From: Streptomyces lunaelactis
GTDB lineage: Bacteria; Actinomycetota; Actinomycetes; Streptomycetales; Streptomycetaceae
Assembly: GCF_003054555.1 (NCBI RefSeq)
Contig: NZ_CP026304.1
Coordinates: forward strand, 2,108,001 to 2,172,000
Length of the DNA stretch: 64,000 nucleotides
Reading direction: 5' to 3'
Shown: positions 1 to 8,597 of the stretch, piece after piece
Numbering within the stretch: position 1 is the stretch's first letter
Layout of the letters: every line of letters starts with the position of its first letter
The notes under the pieces: generated by a model
What the model saw: only the letters and a program-made list of their open reading frames with translations
Told to the model about the DNA's origin: nothing
Database searches by the model: none
Position numbers and translations under genes: made by a program

Positions 1-680
1 GTGTTCACATCGAACTCCTTACCGAACCCCACCCACTTGCCCGTCATGCGCCGACCGGTCGGTTCGACGAGCAGCTGAATCGCCCCGTGATAGCGGGCGC
101 CCCGGTAGTAGCCCTCAGTCTCCGTCTGCTCGGTCCAGGTGCCCGTGGCGACGTGGCCGTCTATCTCCAGATCCATCGTCAGCGGCGAGTCACTGGAGCC
201 GGGCAGGCTCCGCGCGGACAGCCGGTTGCCGTGCTGGAGCAGCACCACGTAGTGCTGCCCGGTGTAGGACGAGTCGCGGCCGCTGGAGAAGTACTCGTAG
301 CGGGACAGCCATACGCCCGAGTAGTTGCGGTGGCTGCCATGGGGTTCGGGCTGCGGCGCGGCATGCGCGGGGGCGATGCCGTTCACGGACGCTTCGACGT
401 CGTGCCCGCCCTGCCCGTCCTCGGCAACGCGCGCCATGGGCACGACGCCGCTGAAGCCGAGGGACTCGATGGGCAGACCGGTGACGTACTCCAGGGCGCG
501 GGCATACACGGGGCGGGGCGCGGTCGTCGTGCCGGACTCCCAGCGCTGCACGAGCCGCTTGTTGGCGTCGTTGGGCTGGCCCGCGCGGGTTCCGGCATCT
601 CGCACGGCGCGGGCGAAGTCGTCTTGGGACATGAGCAGGCCCATGCGGACTGCTCGCAGTGCGCTGTTCGGTGTGGCCAT
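1..680 (-). CDS. XRE-type helix-turn-helix protein, partial
   Basis: Reading from the ATG at 678-680 the frame stays open to base 1, so the C-terminus lies outside the window. The first 60 or so residues contain a lambda-repressor-like HTH: MSQDDFARAVRDAG followed by RLVQRWESG, the usual recognition-helix ending. About 130 further residues have no DNA-binding look (SRYEYFSSGRDSSYTGQHYV, then a beta-rich stretch) and may be a ligand-sensing or effector domain. Similar two-part HTH proteins are common in Streptomyces, but I cannot name a target. The upstream 275 bases hold no gene. It is likely a transcriptional regulator; its operon context is unseen. Confidence 0.7.
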   Translation of the reverse strand, partial: MATPNSALRAVRMGLLMSQDDFARAVRDAGTRAGQPNDANKRLVQRWESGTTTAPRPVYARALEYVTGLPIESLGFSGVVPMARVAEDGQGGHDVEASVNGIAPAHAAPQPEPHGSHRNYSGVWLSRYEYFSSGRDSSYTGQHYVVLLQHGNRLSARSLPGSSDSPLTMDLEIDGHVATGTWTEQTETEGYYRGARYHGAIQLLVEPTGRRMTGKWVGFGKEFDVN

Positions 681-954
681 GGGAGAACGGTAGCTCCAAC
701 CCGCCTTGAATGACACCGATATGACGCCCCGTATGTCGCCGCTTTGACGCCCGCACTGACGCCGCGCAACTCTCCGTGGCCGCGCCATCTTGAATGTGTG
801 ACGACCACAGGCAACGGCAGTACGGGCAAGGGCCCGAACCCGCCGACTGCACACCGGTCGGCCCCGAGTGAAGAAGTCGGCCCGACCTGGTCCGTTCCCT
901 CAACTCACTCGCACGTCAGTCGGTCGATCATACAGTTCGTCGGCCGGCTGCCGG

Positions 955-1527
955 TCAGTCAGCGGGCAGGCCGAACCAGCGGAGGAGTATGGGTCGTGCG
1001 TCGTCGGGGGCGTCCTCGGGGCCGCGGGCATAGCGCGCGAGCAGGGCCAGATAGTCGTCATGGAACGCGTCCAGCTCACCCTTCGTGAGGTGGATGAGGC
1101 CGCGTGAACCCCGCATCCAGCCTTCGGACTCCGCCTGTCCGGCGGTGAACTGCCGGGCTAGCTCGACGTCCTCCTCCATCCTCATCCGGTCCAGCTCGGC
1201 CGACATGGCACGCTCGGCCTCCGTCAGCTCACCCTGCGGCGGTCTGCGGATGTCGAGGCCGCGCACCCCGCGCCACCAGCGCTCACGCCCGGTCGAGCGC
1301 TCGGGGATGTCCTCGACGAGGCCACTGCGCTCCAGCATGCGCAGGTGGTAGCTGAGCGTCCCGGTGTTTTCGCCGAGGGCGGCGGCCAGTGTGGTTGAGG
1401 TGGCCGGGCCCGCCGCGCCGAGGTGGCGCAGGATGCGCAGGCGCAGGGGGTGTGAGAGGGCCTTGAGCACCTCGGGGCTGTCGACCGTGCGCCGCACTGC
1501 GGCTTCCGCTCTCCGCTCTTTCGTCAT
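955..1527 (-). CDS. ArsR-like winged-helix transcriptional regulator
   Basis: A 190-residue protein with an N-terminal winged helix (about residues 15-85): VLKALSHPLRLRILRHL, then TSTTLAAALGENTGTLSYHL and a wing LERSGLVEDI. This is the ArsR/HTH_20 pattern, without the metal-binding cysteines of classical ArsR, so a metal is unlikely to be the signal. The C-terminal 100 residues are charged and helical and resemble the dimerisation part of related Streptomyces regulators. It is transcribed divergently from a secreted protein at 1605, and a perfect 12-bp dyad lies between the two starts. Autorepression and repression of the neighbour is the simplest inference. Confidence 0.85.
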   Translation of the reverse strand: MTKERRAEAAVRRTVDSPEVLKALSHPLRLRILRHLGAAGPATSTTLAAALGENTGTLSYHLRMLERSGLVEDIPERSTGRERWWRGVRGLDIRRPPQGELTEAERAMSAELDRMRMEEDVELARQFTAGQAESEGWMRGSRGLIHLTKGELDAFHDDYLALLARYARGPEDAPDDARPILLRWFGLPAD

Positions 1528-1554
1528 GGCGGCAGTCTATCCAGATCACAGCGA

Positions 1555-1592
1555 TTTCTCTGCAGATCTTACTCTGCAGAGAAACCTCTGCA
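1555..1592. promoter_or_regulatory. Operator-like inverted repeat between divergent genes
   Basis: TTTCTCTGCAGA (1555-1566) and its exact complement TCTGCAGAGAAA (1573-1584) are separated by 6 bases. A further half-site-like CTCTGCA follows at 1586-1592. The element lies in the 77-base gap between the divergent ArsR-like gene and the secreted protein gene. Winged-helix dimers of this family bind such dyads, so it is the probable operator for both promoters. Confidence 0.7.
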
Positions 1593-1604
1593 ATGCTGTG
1601 GCGT

Positions 1605-2357
1605 ATGACGCCGAACCGAGTGACCTTGAATCGCACAGTCCGCCGCTTCACAAGTGGTGCTGCGGGGGCACTACTTGCCGGACTCGCCCTGGGCGCCGCA
1701 CCCGCGCATGGAGCTGAACGGGCCGCGGATCGACCCGAGTTCGACTTCTCCGCCTGCCCGACCGTCGATGAGCTGCCTGCGGGTGCGGACCCCGGGACCT
1801 GGCGCTGCGAGGTCATGCACGCCACGGGGTATCTGCGCATGGGCGCCGTCGACGAGCCGCTCACCGAACCTATGAAGATCACCTTTGCGGAAGGCCGTGT
1901 GGACGGTGAATTCCGCCAGGTTTTCGGGGAGATGACCGCTGCGCCAATCCGGGTGGGAGGCACCCCGTTGACCCTGACTCCGCAGTACGGCGGCTACTCG
2001 GACTTCCTGTCCGACGACACCCGGCGCGGCGAGTTCGACATCAAGTTCGCCATAGGCTCGGCGCACGGGCTGCTGGCCCTGCCGTCGTCGGGCTGCTCGG
2101 TGGGCAGCGATGAGGACGCGGTCCACCTAGTGCTCAAGGACACCGATCCCACCCGGGTGATATCCGAGGACCCCCTGGTCGTCGCCTTCGGTGCCCAGGA
2201 CGCGGAGTTCGCCGCCCCGGGCACTAGTGGCTGCGGCCCCCTGAGCCGCGCGCTCGACCGGGCCCTGGGCCTGCCGTCCGCGGCGGGGGCGAACGCCTTC
2301 GACATGGATGTCACGGTGGCCATCCGGCCCTACATGCAGGCCGGTTCGGTTGAGTAA
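1605..2357 (+). CDS. Secreted protein of unknown function
   Basis: About 250 residues beginning MTPNRVTLNRTVRRF; an in-frame ATG at 1593 would add four residues, but the later start gives a cleaner signal peptide. Arg/Asn-rich n-region, hydrophobic core GALLAGLALGAAPAHG, and a likely signal-peptidase site after AHG-A, so the product is exported. The mature part has spaced cysteines (SACPTVDE, TWRCEV, SSGCSVGS, TSGCGPL) that could form two disulfides. I do not recognise the family. Its position next to the divergent ArsR-like regulator and the intervening dyad suggests dedicated control. Confidence 0.75.
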   Translation: MTPNRVTLNRTVRRFTSGAAGALLAGLALGAAPAHGAERAADRPEFDFSACPTVDELPAGADPGTWRCEVMHATGYLRMGAVDEPLTEPMKITFAEGRVDGEFRQVFGEMTAAPIRVGGTPLTLTPQYGGYSDFLSDDTRRGEFDIKFAIGSAHGLLALPSSGCSVGSDEDAVHLVLKDTDPTRVISEDPLVVAFGAQDAEFAAPGTSGCGPLSRALDRALGLPSAAGANAFDMDVTVAIRPYMQAGSVE

Positions 2358-2388
2358 TTGTCAATACCTCTGCGTCAGTTGAGGTGGT

Positions 2389-2610
2389 TCAGGCCGCGTG
2401 AGCCTCGGAGCGTTCGACGAGGTGGCCGCGCTCGAAGCGGGCTCCGGCCCGGACGAGGGCGACGAGGGGAGGTGCGTTCACGGCCCGCCAGCGGGCTTGG
2501 GCGGACTCGACGAGCTGAAGACCATCGCGAGGGCGGCCGCGCGGGAGCCGGCGCCCGACATGGGCGACGAGCGACCGCATCTGGCGGAGTGGCGCGAGCG
2601 CGGCTGGTGA
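2389..2610 (-). pseudogene. Possible transposase C-terminal remnant
   Basis: A short minus-strand frame ends at 2389 and reads MRSLVAHVGRRLPRG, then LQLVESAQARWRAVN and LVALVRAGARFERGHLVE. From memory this resembles the C-terminus of an actinobacterial transposase, but I cannot name the IS family with certainty. No upstream portion, terminal repeats or catalytic motif is present, so if the reading is right it is a scar. It abuts the TerD-like gene at 2611 and could otherwise be a small gene of unknown function. Confidence 0.35.
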
Positions 2611-3339
2611 TTAGGTCCGCTTGAACTCCACCGGCCCCGCGTCCATCAGCACGGTCCCATCGGTGTGCAGCACCGGCCGCTTCTCCGTGGCCCGCCTGGC
2701 GTACCGCTCGACGTGGCTGATCTCCACGCCCTGCGGATCGGTGAAGTCGATGAAGGCGATGGCGACCCAGTACGAGGTGTTTGCCTCTTCGTAGAGCGGC
2801 ACGGTCACCTCCGAACCGCGTCCGTCGGAGACGACAGCACGCGCGCCGAAACTGCGGAAGCTGCCCCTGCCATTCTCGACCGCGCTGTACGCGCAGATCA
2901 GGGCATAGCCCTGGAGATCCGGGCGGACGATGGTGATCGTCTCTTCGCCCGGGATCTTCGCATCGCCGCTCAGCTTCATGTACGGCGCCGTCTTCAGCGA
3001 GCCGAGCCGCTTGTAGTAGACGACCTGACCGGCGTCCGTACGGTCCGCCAGTTGCGCCTTCAGGGCCTTGGCCTCGTCCTTGTTCTTCGGCCCCAAGAAT
3101 CCCCGCTTCAGCTGGGGAAAGACATACCCGGGTGCATGGTCGGCGCTGCGCACGGCGTCCTCGGCCGGGACGTACAGCGCGTAGAGATCGAGGTCGGCGC
3201 CGCGCTGCCGGCGCTGGTCGCTGCCGCCGTCCCACTGGAGCGACGCCGTCACCGTGACGTCGTGATCCCCCTTGTCCAGGGAAATCCGGGCCTGACCGCC
3301 CTTGGACAGACTGACCTCGCCCAGCGGCTTCTTGCTCAT
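2611..3339 (-). CDS. TerD-family stress protein
   Basis: 242 residues from the ATG at 3339 (MSKKPLGEV); GGGAG sits six bases upstream. Start codons further upstream in the same frame have no such site and add non-conserved sequence. The N-terminus KGGQARISLDKG and the segment LQWDGGSDQ..GADLDLYALYV follow the TerD pattern (KG..LSL, then GW...D.D.DLDAS), although the acidic Ca-binding residues are only partly kept. The C-terminal half (VHVERYARRA-like HVERYARRATEKRP) is specific to this subfamily. TerD proteins are cytoplasmic calcium-binding stress proteins. Other TerD proteins and a TerC lie within 6 kb. Confidence 0.7.
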   Translation of the reverse strand: MSKKPLGEVSLSKGGQARISLDKGDHDVTVTASLQWDGGSDQRRQRGADLDLYALYVPAEDAVRSADHAPGYVFPQLKRGFLGPKNKDEAKALKAQLADRTDAGQVVYYKRLGSLKTAPYMKLSGDAKIPGEETITIVRPDLQGYALICAYSAVENGRGSFRSFGARAVVSDGRGSEVTVPLYEEANTSYWVAIAFIDFTDPQGVEISHVERYARRATEKRPVLHTDGTVLMDAGPVEFKRT

Positions 3340-3419
3340 GTCCATCTCCCGATTCAACCACTGGGCTCCCTGCCGAAAAAGACCTCGGCCGCGCACGGTG
3401 CCCTCGCTACGATCACCGG

Positions 3420-4466
3420 ATGCCGAATCCCACGTATCCGCCCAAGCCCCGTCCCGGTGACCGGATCGGTGTGATCTCGCCATCCAGCGGGCTGCCGGGG
3501 TTGCTGCCGATGCCGTACGAACTCGGGCTTCTGCGGCTGGAGAAGGACTTCGGGCTGGTACCGGTGGAGTATCCGGCGAGCCGGAAGATGGGGGCCACGC
3601 CGCGGGAACGGGCCGACGACATACACGCAGCCTTCCAGGACCCCTCCGTCCGGGCGGTGATGGCGTCCATCGGCGGAGACGATCAGATCACCGTGCTGCC
3701 GCTGCTGGACCGGGAGTTGATCCGCGACAACCCCAAGCCCTTCTTCGGCTACAGCGACAACACCAATCTGCTGGCCTGGCTGTGGAACACCGGGGTCGTC
3801 GGCTATCACGGCGCGAGCGTGATGACGGAGCTCGGGCGGCCCGGGGCGATGGATCCGCATACGGCGGAGTCCGTGCGGGCCGCGCTGTTCTCCTCCGGGA
3901 CCTATGAGCTGCGGCCCGCCGAACGGTTCCGTGATGCCGACCGCGACTGGGCCGACCCGGCGACTTTCACGGCGGAGCCGAAGACCCGGCCGGGTGGCGG
4001 CTGGAGTTGGTACGGGCCGCAGCACGTGGTGGACGGGAGGAGTTGGGGCGGCAATCTGGAGGTGCTCTCCTGGCTGCTGATGTCGGACCGAGAGATCCAG
4101 GCCGGCCTCTCCGCGTACGACGGCTGTGTGCTGTTCCTGGAGACCTCAGAGGAACTGCCGCGTGCCACCGAGGTGTTCCGGATACTGCGGAACATGGGCG
4201 AGCGCGGGCTGCTGCGGCGCTTCCCCGCGCTGCTGATGGGCCGCCCCAAGACCTGGTCCTTCGAGCAGCCCAACGACCGGGCCTCCGCGGAGCGTTACGC
4301 CAGTGAGCAGCGCGAGGCGGTGCAGCGCGCGCTGGCCGAGTACGCCCCGGACACCATGGCGGTCTTCGACGTCGACCTCGGGCACACCGACCCTCAGCTG
4401 GTGATCCCCTACGGCGGTTCGGTCCGCGTCGACGGTCCTGGCCGCCGGATCACCGTGACGTACTGA
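3420..4466 (+). CDS. S66-family (LD-carboxypeptidase/MccF-like) peptidase
   Basis: 348 residues, normal for the S66 family. The N-terminal part has GDRIGVISPSS. The three expected catalytic residues are visible: Ser112 in FGYSDNTN (nucleophile elbow), Glu214 in GGNLEVL and His322 in DLGHTDPQ. The order Ser-Glu-His is diagnostic. No signal peptide, so the enzyme is cytoplasmic. Family members recycle murein tetrapeptides (LdcA) or hydrolyse acylated nucleotides such as microcin C (MccF). The insertion pattern with SWGGN and the length favour an MccF-like enzyme, but the substrate is not shown. It is divergent from the TerD-like gene. Confidence 0.88.
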   Translation: MPNPTYPPKPRPGDRIGVISPSSGLPGLLPMPYELGLLRLEKDFGLVPVEYPASRKMGATPRERADDIHAAFQDPSVRAVMASIGGDDQITVLPLLDRELIRDNPKPFFGYSDNTNLLAWLWNTGVVGYHGASVMTELGRPGAMDPHTAESVRAALFSSGTYELRPAERFRDADRDWADPATFTAEPKTRPGGGWSWYGPQHVVDGRSWGGNLEVLSWLLMSDREIQAGLSAYDGCVLFLETSEELPRATEVFRILRNMGERGLLRRFPALLMGRPKTWSFEQPNDRASAERYASEQREAVQRALAEYAPDTMAVFDVDLGHTDPQLVIPYGGSVRVDGPGRRITVTY

Positions 4467-4482
4467 GCGCCGTAGAGCCGAA

Positions 4483-4527
4483 CACCGGCCGGATCGGGCG
4501 GCAGTGCGTCACTCGCTCCGGCCGGTG
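4483..4527. terminator. Convergent-gene terminator hairpin
   Basis: CACCGGCCGGA (4483-4493) and TCCGGCCGGTG (4517-4527) form an 11-bp perfect stem with a 23-base loop, between the convergent S66 peptidase and terC ends. No U-tract follows, as is usual in Streptomyces. Confidence 0.6.
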
Positions 4528-4553
4528 CTGGTCATCCCTGCGCCGTACGACCG

Positions 4554-5543
4554 TCAGGCCTCGACGCTCTCCTTCTCGGCCGCCTCGGCCGCCTCCCGCT
4601 CGGCCTGCTTCTTGGAGGCGATCAGGCTGGTGATCGTGGTGATGATCAGTACGCCGCAGATGACCGCCAGCGAGAACGGAATGGAGATCTCGGGCACGTG
4701 CACCCCGCCCTCGTGCAGGGCGTGCAGCACCAGCTTGACGCCGATGAAGCCGAGGATGACCGACAGGCCGTAGCTGAGGTGGACCAGCTTCCTGAGCAGC
4801 CCGCCGATGAGGAAGTACAGCTGGCGCAGACCCATCAGGGCAAAGGCGTTGGCCGTGAAGACGATGTACGGGTCCTGGGTCAGGCCGAAGATCGCCGGGA
4901 TGGAGTCCAGCGCGAAGAGCACATCGGTGGTGCCGATGGCGAGCATGACCACCATCAACGGGGTCAGCACGCGCTTGCCGTTGCTCTGGATGAAGAGCTT
5001 GGTGCCGTGGTACTTGTCGGCGACGCCGAAGCGGTTCTCGATGGACTTGAGGAGTCGGTTCTCCTCGAACTCCTCTTCCTCGTCGTCGGAGCGCGCCTCC
5101 TGGATGAGCTTCCAGGCGGTGTAGATCAGGAACGCACCGAAGATGTAGAAGATCCACGAGAAGTTGGCGATGACCGCGGCGCCGGCGGCGATGAATATCG
5201 CGCGCAGAACGAGGGCGATCAGCACACCGAACAGCAGCACCCGCTGCTGGAGGTGGGACGGCACCGAGAACTTCGCCATGATCAGGACGAAGACGAAGAG
5301 ATTGTCGACGCTGAGGGACTTCTCGGTGATGAAGCCCGCGAAGAACTCGCCCGACGCCTGGGTGTTGCCGAATACCAGGAGGCCGAGGCCGAAGAGCGCG
5401 GCCAGGACGATCCAGACGACGGTCCAGATTCCGGCTTCCTTGATCGACACGTCATGGGGCTTCCGCCCGATGAAGAAGTCGACTGCGATCAGGGCACTCA
5501 GACCAAGAATGGTGAGCGCCCAAAGGGTCCATGAAACGTCCAC
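4554..5543 (-). CDS. TerC-family integral membrane protein
   Basis: 329 residues from a GTG at 5543, with GGAGG five bases upstream. Multiple membrane segments; the TerC signature is clear: SVDNLFVFVLIMAKF and FALDSIPAIFGL carry the conserved acidic residues inside transmembrane helices. The charged loop DDEEEEFEENRLLKS lies between the two halves. TerC (Alx/YceF-like) proteins export Mn2+, in some cases loading secreted metalloproteins. The presumed Mn2+ riboswitch in the leader supports manganese as substrate. The product is in the cytoplasmic membrane. Confidence 0.92.
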   Translation of the reverse strand: MDVSWTLWALTILGLSALIAVDFFIGRKPHDVSIKEAGIWTVVWIVLAALFGLGLLVFGNTQASGEFFAGFITEKSLSVDNLFVFVLIMAKFSVPSHLQQRVLLFGVLIALVLRAIFIAAGAAVIANFSWIFYIFGAFLIYTAWKLIQEARSDDEEEEFEENRLLKSIENRFGVADKYHGTKLFIQSNGKRVLTPLMVVMLAIGTTDVLFALDSIPAIFGLTQDPYIVFTANAFALMGLRQLYFLIGGLLRKLVHLSYGLSVILGFIGVKLVLHALHEGGVHVPEISIPFSLAVICGVLIITTITSLIASKKQAEREAAEAAEKESVEA

Positions 5544-5587
5544 TGCGCCTCCGGCGTCGTACGGCTACTGATCAGCGTCGTCGCTGC

Positions 5588-5694
5588 CGGAGGTCTCCTC
5601 CACCCGAGCGGCCTCCGCCGCACCACGGGCCGACGCCCCGGGACCGATGCCGGTCCGTATTGACGGGAACGCCGCGAGTCGGGAGTACTCCCCT
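5588..5694 (-). promoter_or_regulatory. Probable yybP-ykoY (Mn2+) riboswitch in the terC leader
   Basis: Reading the minus strand from 5694, the leader has GGGGAGTACTCCC (the GGGGAGUA signature that opens this class), then CCGTCAATACGG, a paired CCGGCATCGGTCCCGGGG region, GGCCCGTGG, and near the 3' end GGAGGAGACCTCC, corresponding to the terminal AGACC motif. These elements occur in the order expected from my memory of the Rfam yybP-ykoY family. The 3' end lies about 45 bases before the GTG of terC. The class senses Mn2+ and controls Mn exporters, including TerC proteins. A covariance-model search would settle it. Confidence 0.7.
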
Positions 5695-5767
5695 CCGCGC
5701 AAAGAAGAGTACAGGAAAGACCAAAGGGAGGTAAAGGCGTTGGTAAAGCAGGCCCCAAGTGTGCAGG

Positions 5768-7743
5768 TCAGCGGCGCCAGGAGCGACGGGCGGCGGTGAC
5801 CTGATCCAGTACCTGCCGCAGCACTCCACTGCCCGCGGGCACCGTCAGCGGCTCGTACGTCCAGGCATGGCCGACCCACGGGTCGGCCAGGTGGTCGTCG
5901 GGGACCGGGGTGATCCGCAGCAGGGAGCGCCAGAGCGGGTCGAGCACCGGGCCGTACGCGCTCGCGTCCTCGCGGTCCGCGACCATCAGCAGATGGACGC
6001 CGACCGCCGGGCCCTCGTCGGCGAGGTACCGCAGCTGGGTGACCGCGCGGTCGTCGAAGCCGTGCGGGAAGTCGTTGACGATCAGCAGCTGTTCCGCGGT
6101 GTCCAGATCGGGCGGGAGCGAGTCGGCGGCGCCGCCGCGCACCGCCATCGTCACCAGGTCCACGCGCTGGGTGAGCTTGGCGAGGACGGCACTGACGCCC
6201 TGGGCGCCGGCCGCGGGCGGTCCGTCGAGCGCCCCGGAGTCGACCAGCGGGGTGAGCGAAGGGGCCGCTGTGCCCGCCGGGTCGATGACATGGACCGTGA
6301 ACTCGCCCGGCGGGTAGACGGCGAGCAGCCGGGCCGCGTGCGCGACCGCGCAGTCCAGCGCGAGCTTGCGCAACTGCCCCTCGTCGAGCACCAACGCGGC
6401 CTCGGAGCCGGACCGTCCACTGTCCACCCACAGCCCGCGCTCCAGCGGCAGCCGCACCAGGAAGGGGATGCGCAGCTCCGGGCTCTCGGGCAGATGGAGA
6501 TCGCCGAGGCGCAGCGCCATCGGGATCTCCATGGGGACGCGGTACGCGTGCCAGGCGGGGTTGTCCCAGCGGGCGAAGGCGGGCGGCAGGGCGGGCTCGA
6601 CGACTTCGGACTCGGCGGCGAGCTGGGCCAGATCGCGGTCGAGGACCTGGCGTGCCTGGTCGGCCAGCTGCTCGTACTTGACGCGGGCCGCATCGCGGGC
6701 GGCGTCCCCCTGGCCGCCGATACGGCTGCGCGGGTCGGACAGGACCTTGTCGAGCTCCTGGTCCATCCGGTTCTCGGCGAAGTCGATGGCGCTGCGGTAC
6801 GCGGCGACACTGCGGGCCAGGTCTTCGAACATGCCCCAGATCTGGTTGTAGAGCCGCTCGTCCATGGACCAGCCGGTGGCATCGCCCGCGACGGGCGGAG
6901 CCGGCTGACCGGGCTGGGCGGGCTGTGCGGCCGGGGCGGCGGGGGCGCGGCGGACTGACGGCGCGGATGCGCGTAGTTGACGGGCCCGTCGGGCCCTGGC
7001 GCGGCGTCGGGCACGGGAGTCTGCTGGGAACCCGCGTGGCCGCCCGGTGCGCCGGCCTGACCCGAGGTGGACAGGCCGTCGGGCACCGTCGTGTCCGGTC
7101 CGGGTGCGGGGGTCTGGTTCGGCCGCGGCGCGGCCTGCGGGGTGAAAGCGCCGTCGGCGCCGCGCGTGCGCAGCCGCGCCGGTTCGGCCCGGGGGGCGCG
7201 CGGAGCCACCGCCTGCTGAATGTCCGCGGCCGTCTCGCGGGCCGTCTGCAGCCCCTGGTCGCCCAGCAGTTCCGCGAGTCCGCCCGCGTACCCCTGGCCG
7301 ACGGCGCGGACCTTCCAGGCGCCCTGGCGGCGGTACAGCTCGAGCGCGACGAGCGCGGTCTCGGCCTCGAGGCCGGTGATGGTGAAGCTGGCCAGCTCGG
7401 TGCCGTCCTGGCAGGCGACCGCCACGAAAGGCGCCGCGGTTGCTCCGAACTGGGCCGGGCCGCCGGTGCCTTCGGGGAGCGCGAGCAGCACGTTGACCTG
7501 ATGCACCGCTTCGGGCACGGCCTCCAGGTCGACGGTGAACCGGGGCGCTTCGGTGGCGCGCGGGGACACCTCGACTCCGGGCAGTGCGGGGGCGCCGGGA
7601 TGCGCGAGCCACTGCTCCCGCACCGACCCCCGCTCGTCGGAGCAGGTGGCGCAGGCCATGACCGGATGGCCTGCGGACACCCTTATCTCCAGGCGGGTGT
7701 GGGGCAAGGGGTGGTTCTGTCCCCGGACCAGCTCGGCCGTCAT
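5768..7743 (-). pseudogene. TerD-domain long protein, apparent frameshift in linker
   Basis: The N-terminal frame starts at 7743 (MTAELVRGQNHPLPHTRLEI) and has a TerD-like domain (about residues 45-180: FTVDLEAVPEAVHQVNVLLA, ALVALELYRRQGAWKVRAVG), then a Pro/Ala-rich linker to about 6965. The conserved C-terminal domain is in another frame: WSMDERLYNQIWGMFEDL through LRQVLDQVTAARRSW, ending at 5768. The switch lies between 6940 and 6975 in a GC-rich tract, where one base appears lost. With repair the protein would have about 657 residues, with a C-terminal von-Willebrand-like or ATPase-like half that I cannot assign. Sequencing error, true mutation or programmed shifting are all possible. Confidence 0.75.
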
Positions 7744-7830
7744 CGCCTCTGTCCCCTCAGTGCTGTGCGGTGCTCGGTGGTGGTAATCGCTGCGGCTGGT
7801 GGTATTGGTGCGCGTGGTGGCAATTGGTAC

Positions 7831-7861
7831 AGCTCCCGGCGGCCAGGTGCCTCCGGGAGCT
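7831..7861 (-). terminator. Terminator hairpin after terD
   Basis: AGCTCCCGG (7831-7839) pairs with CCGGGAGCT (7853-7861); on the minus strand it begins 26 bases beyond the terD stop codon. The 143-base gap around it has no gene. Confidence 0.55.
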
Positions 7862-7886
7862 GCGTCGTCTTCCGTACGAGCCGTGC

Positions 7887-8465
7887 CTACAGGTGCGGCA
7901 GGATCGACGGCATCAGGTCCTGGAAGGTACGGCCGTTGGCGGGGTTGCCCAGGGCGGTCATCTGCCAGCCGGCGCCCGCGCGGTGCACCTTCGCCATGAT
8001 CTGCGCGGTGTACTGGCCGCCGCCGTCGAGCGTGTAGCGGGCGAGCTCCTGGCCGTTGGTCTCGTCGACGATGCGGCAGAAGGCGTTCTGCACTTCTTGG
8101 AAGGTCTGGCCGGTGAAGGAGTTCACCGTGAAGACGATCTGGTCGATGTGGACCGGCACACGCTGCAGGTCGACCAGGATCGCCTCGTCGTCGCCGCCCG
8201 AGCCGGCGCCGCCGACCAGGTTGTCGCCGGTGTGCTTGACCGAGCCGTCGTCGCTGACGAGGTGGCGGAAAAAGACCACGTCGACCGGCTGCTTGTCGGC
8301 GAACAGCACCGCCGAGGCGTCCAGGTCGACTTCACGGGTGCGCGAGCCGAACAGACCGCGGCGCGGCGCCGCCTGCCAGCCGAGCCCCATCCTCACCGCG
8401 GTGAGAGTGCCCCCGTCGCTCTTCTGCAGGTTGATGGCCTGACCCTTGGTCATGTTGACCGTCAC
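7887..8465 (-). CDS. TerD-family calcium-binding stress protein
   Basis: 192 residues. I chose the GTG at 8465 (VTVNMTKGQAINLQK) because GAAGGGG lies about seven bases upstream; the ATG at 8453 is the alternative. All TerD hallmarks are present: KGQAINLQK, GLGWQAAP, REVDLDASAVLF, SDDGSVKHTGDNLVGG, DDEAILVDLQRVP and FTVNSFTGQTF. The acidic residues of the DLDAS and GDN..GG..GDDE segments are the Ca2+ ligands in characterised members. Cytoplasmic; the family is tied to tellurite, oxidative and DNA-damage stress. It follows uvrB on the same strand, with a 130-base gap between. Confidence 0.93.
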   Translation of the reverse strand: MTVNMTKGQAINLQKSDGGTLTAVRMGLGWQAAPRRGLFGSRTREVDLDASAVLFADKQPVDVVFFRHLVSDDGSVKHTGDNLVGGAGSGGDDEAILVDLQRVPVHIDQIVFTVNSFTGQTFQEVQNAFCRIVDETNGQELARYTLDGGGQYTAQIMAKVHRAGAGWQMTALGNPANGRTFQDLMPSILPHL

Positions 8466-8597
8466 GCGCTGTCCCCTTCTCCCGATATGCGGCCGCTCGT
8501 GTGTGCGGTTGCCCTGCACCCTACGCAGTGGCGTCGACGAGGCAGCACAATTGGCTCATTTTTGTGTCGGTCTTGAAACACACCAGGTGCGCGGTGC

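Noticed and set aside
2375..3361. 328-codon minus-strand frame overlapping the TerD-like gene
   Set aside because: It is another frame of the same strand over 2611-3339, Arg/Gly-rich and without motifs; the TerD-like frame has the ribosome site and family pattern.
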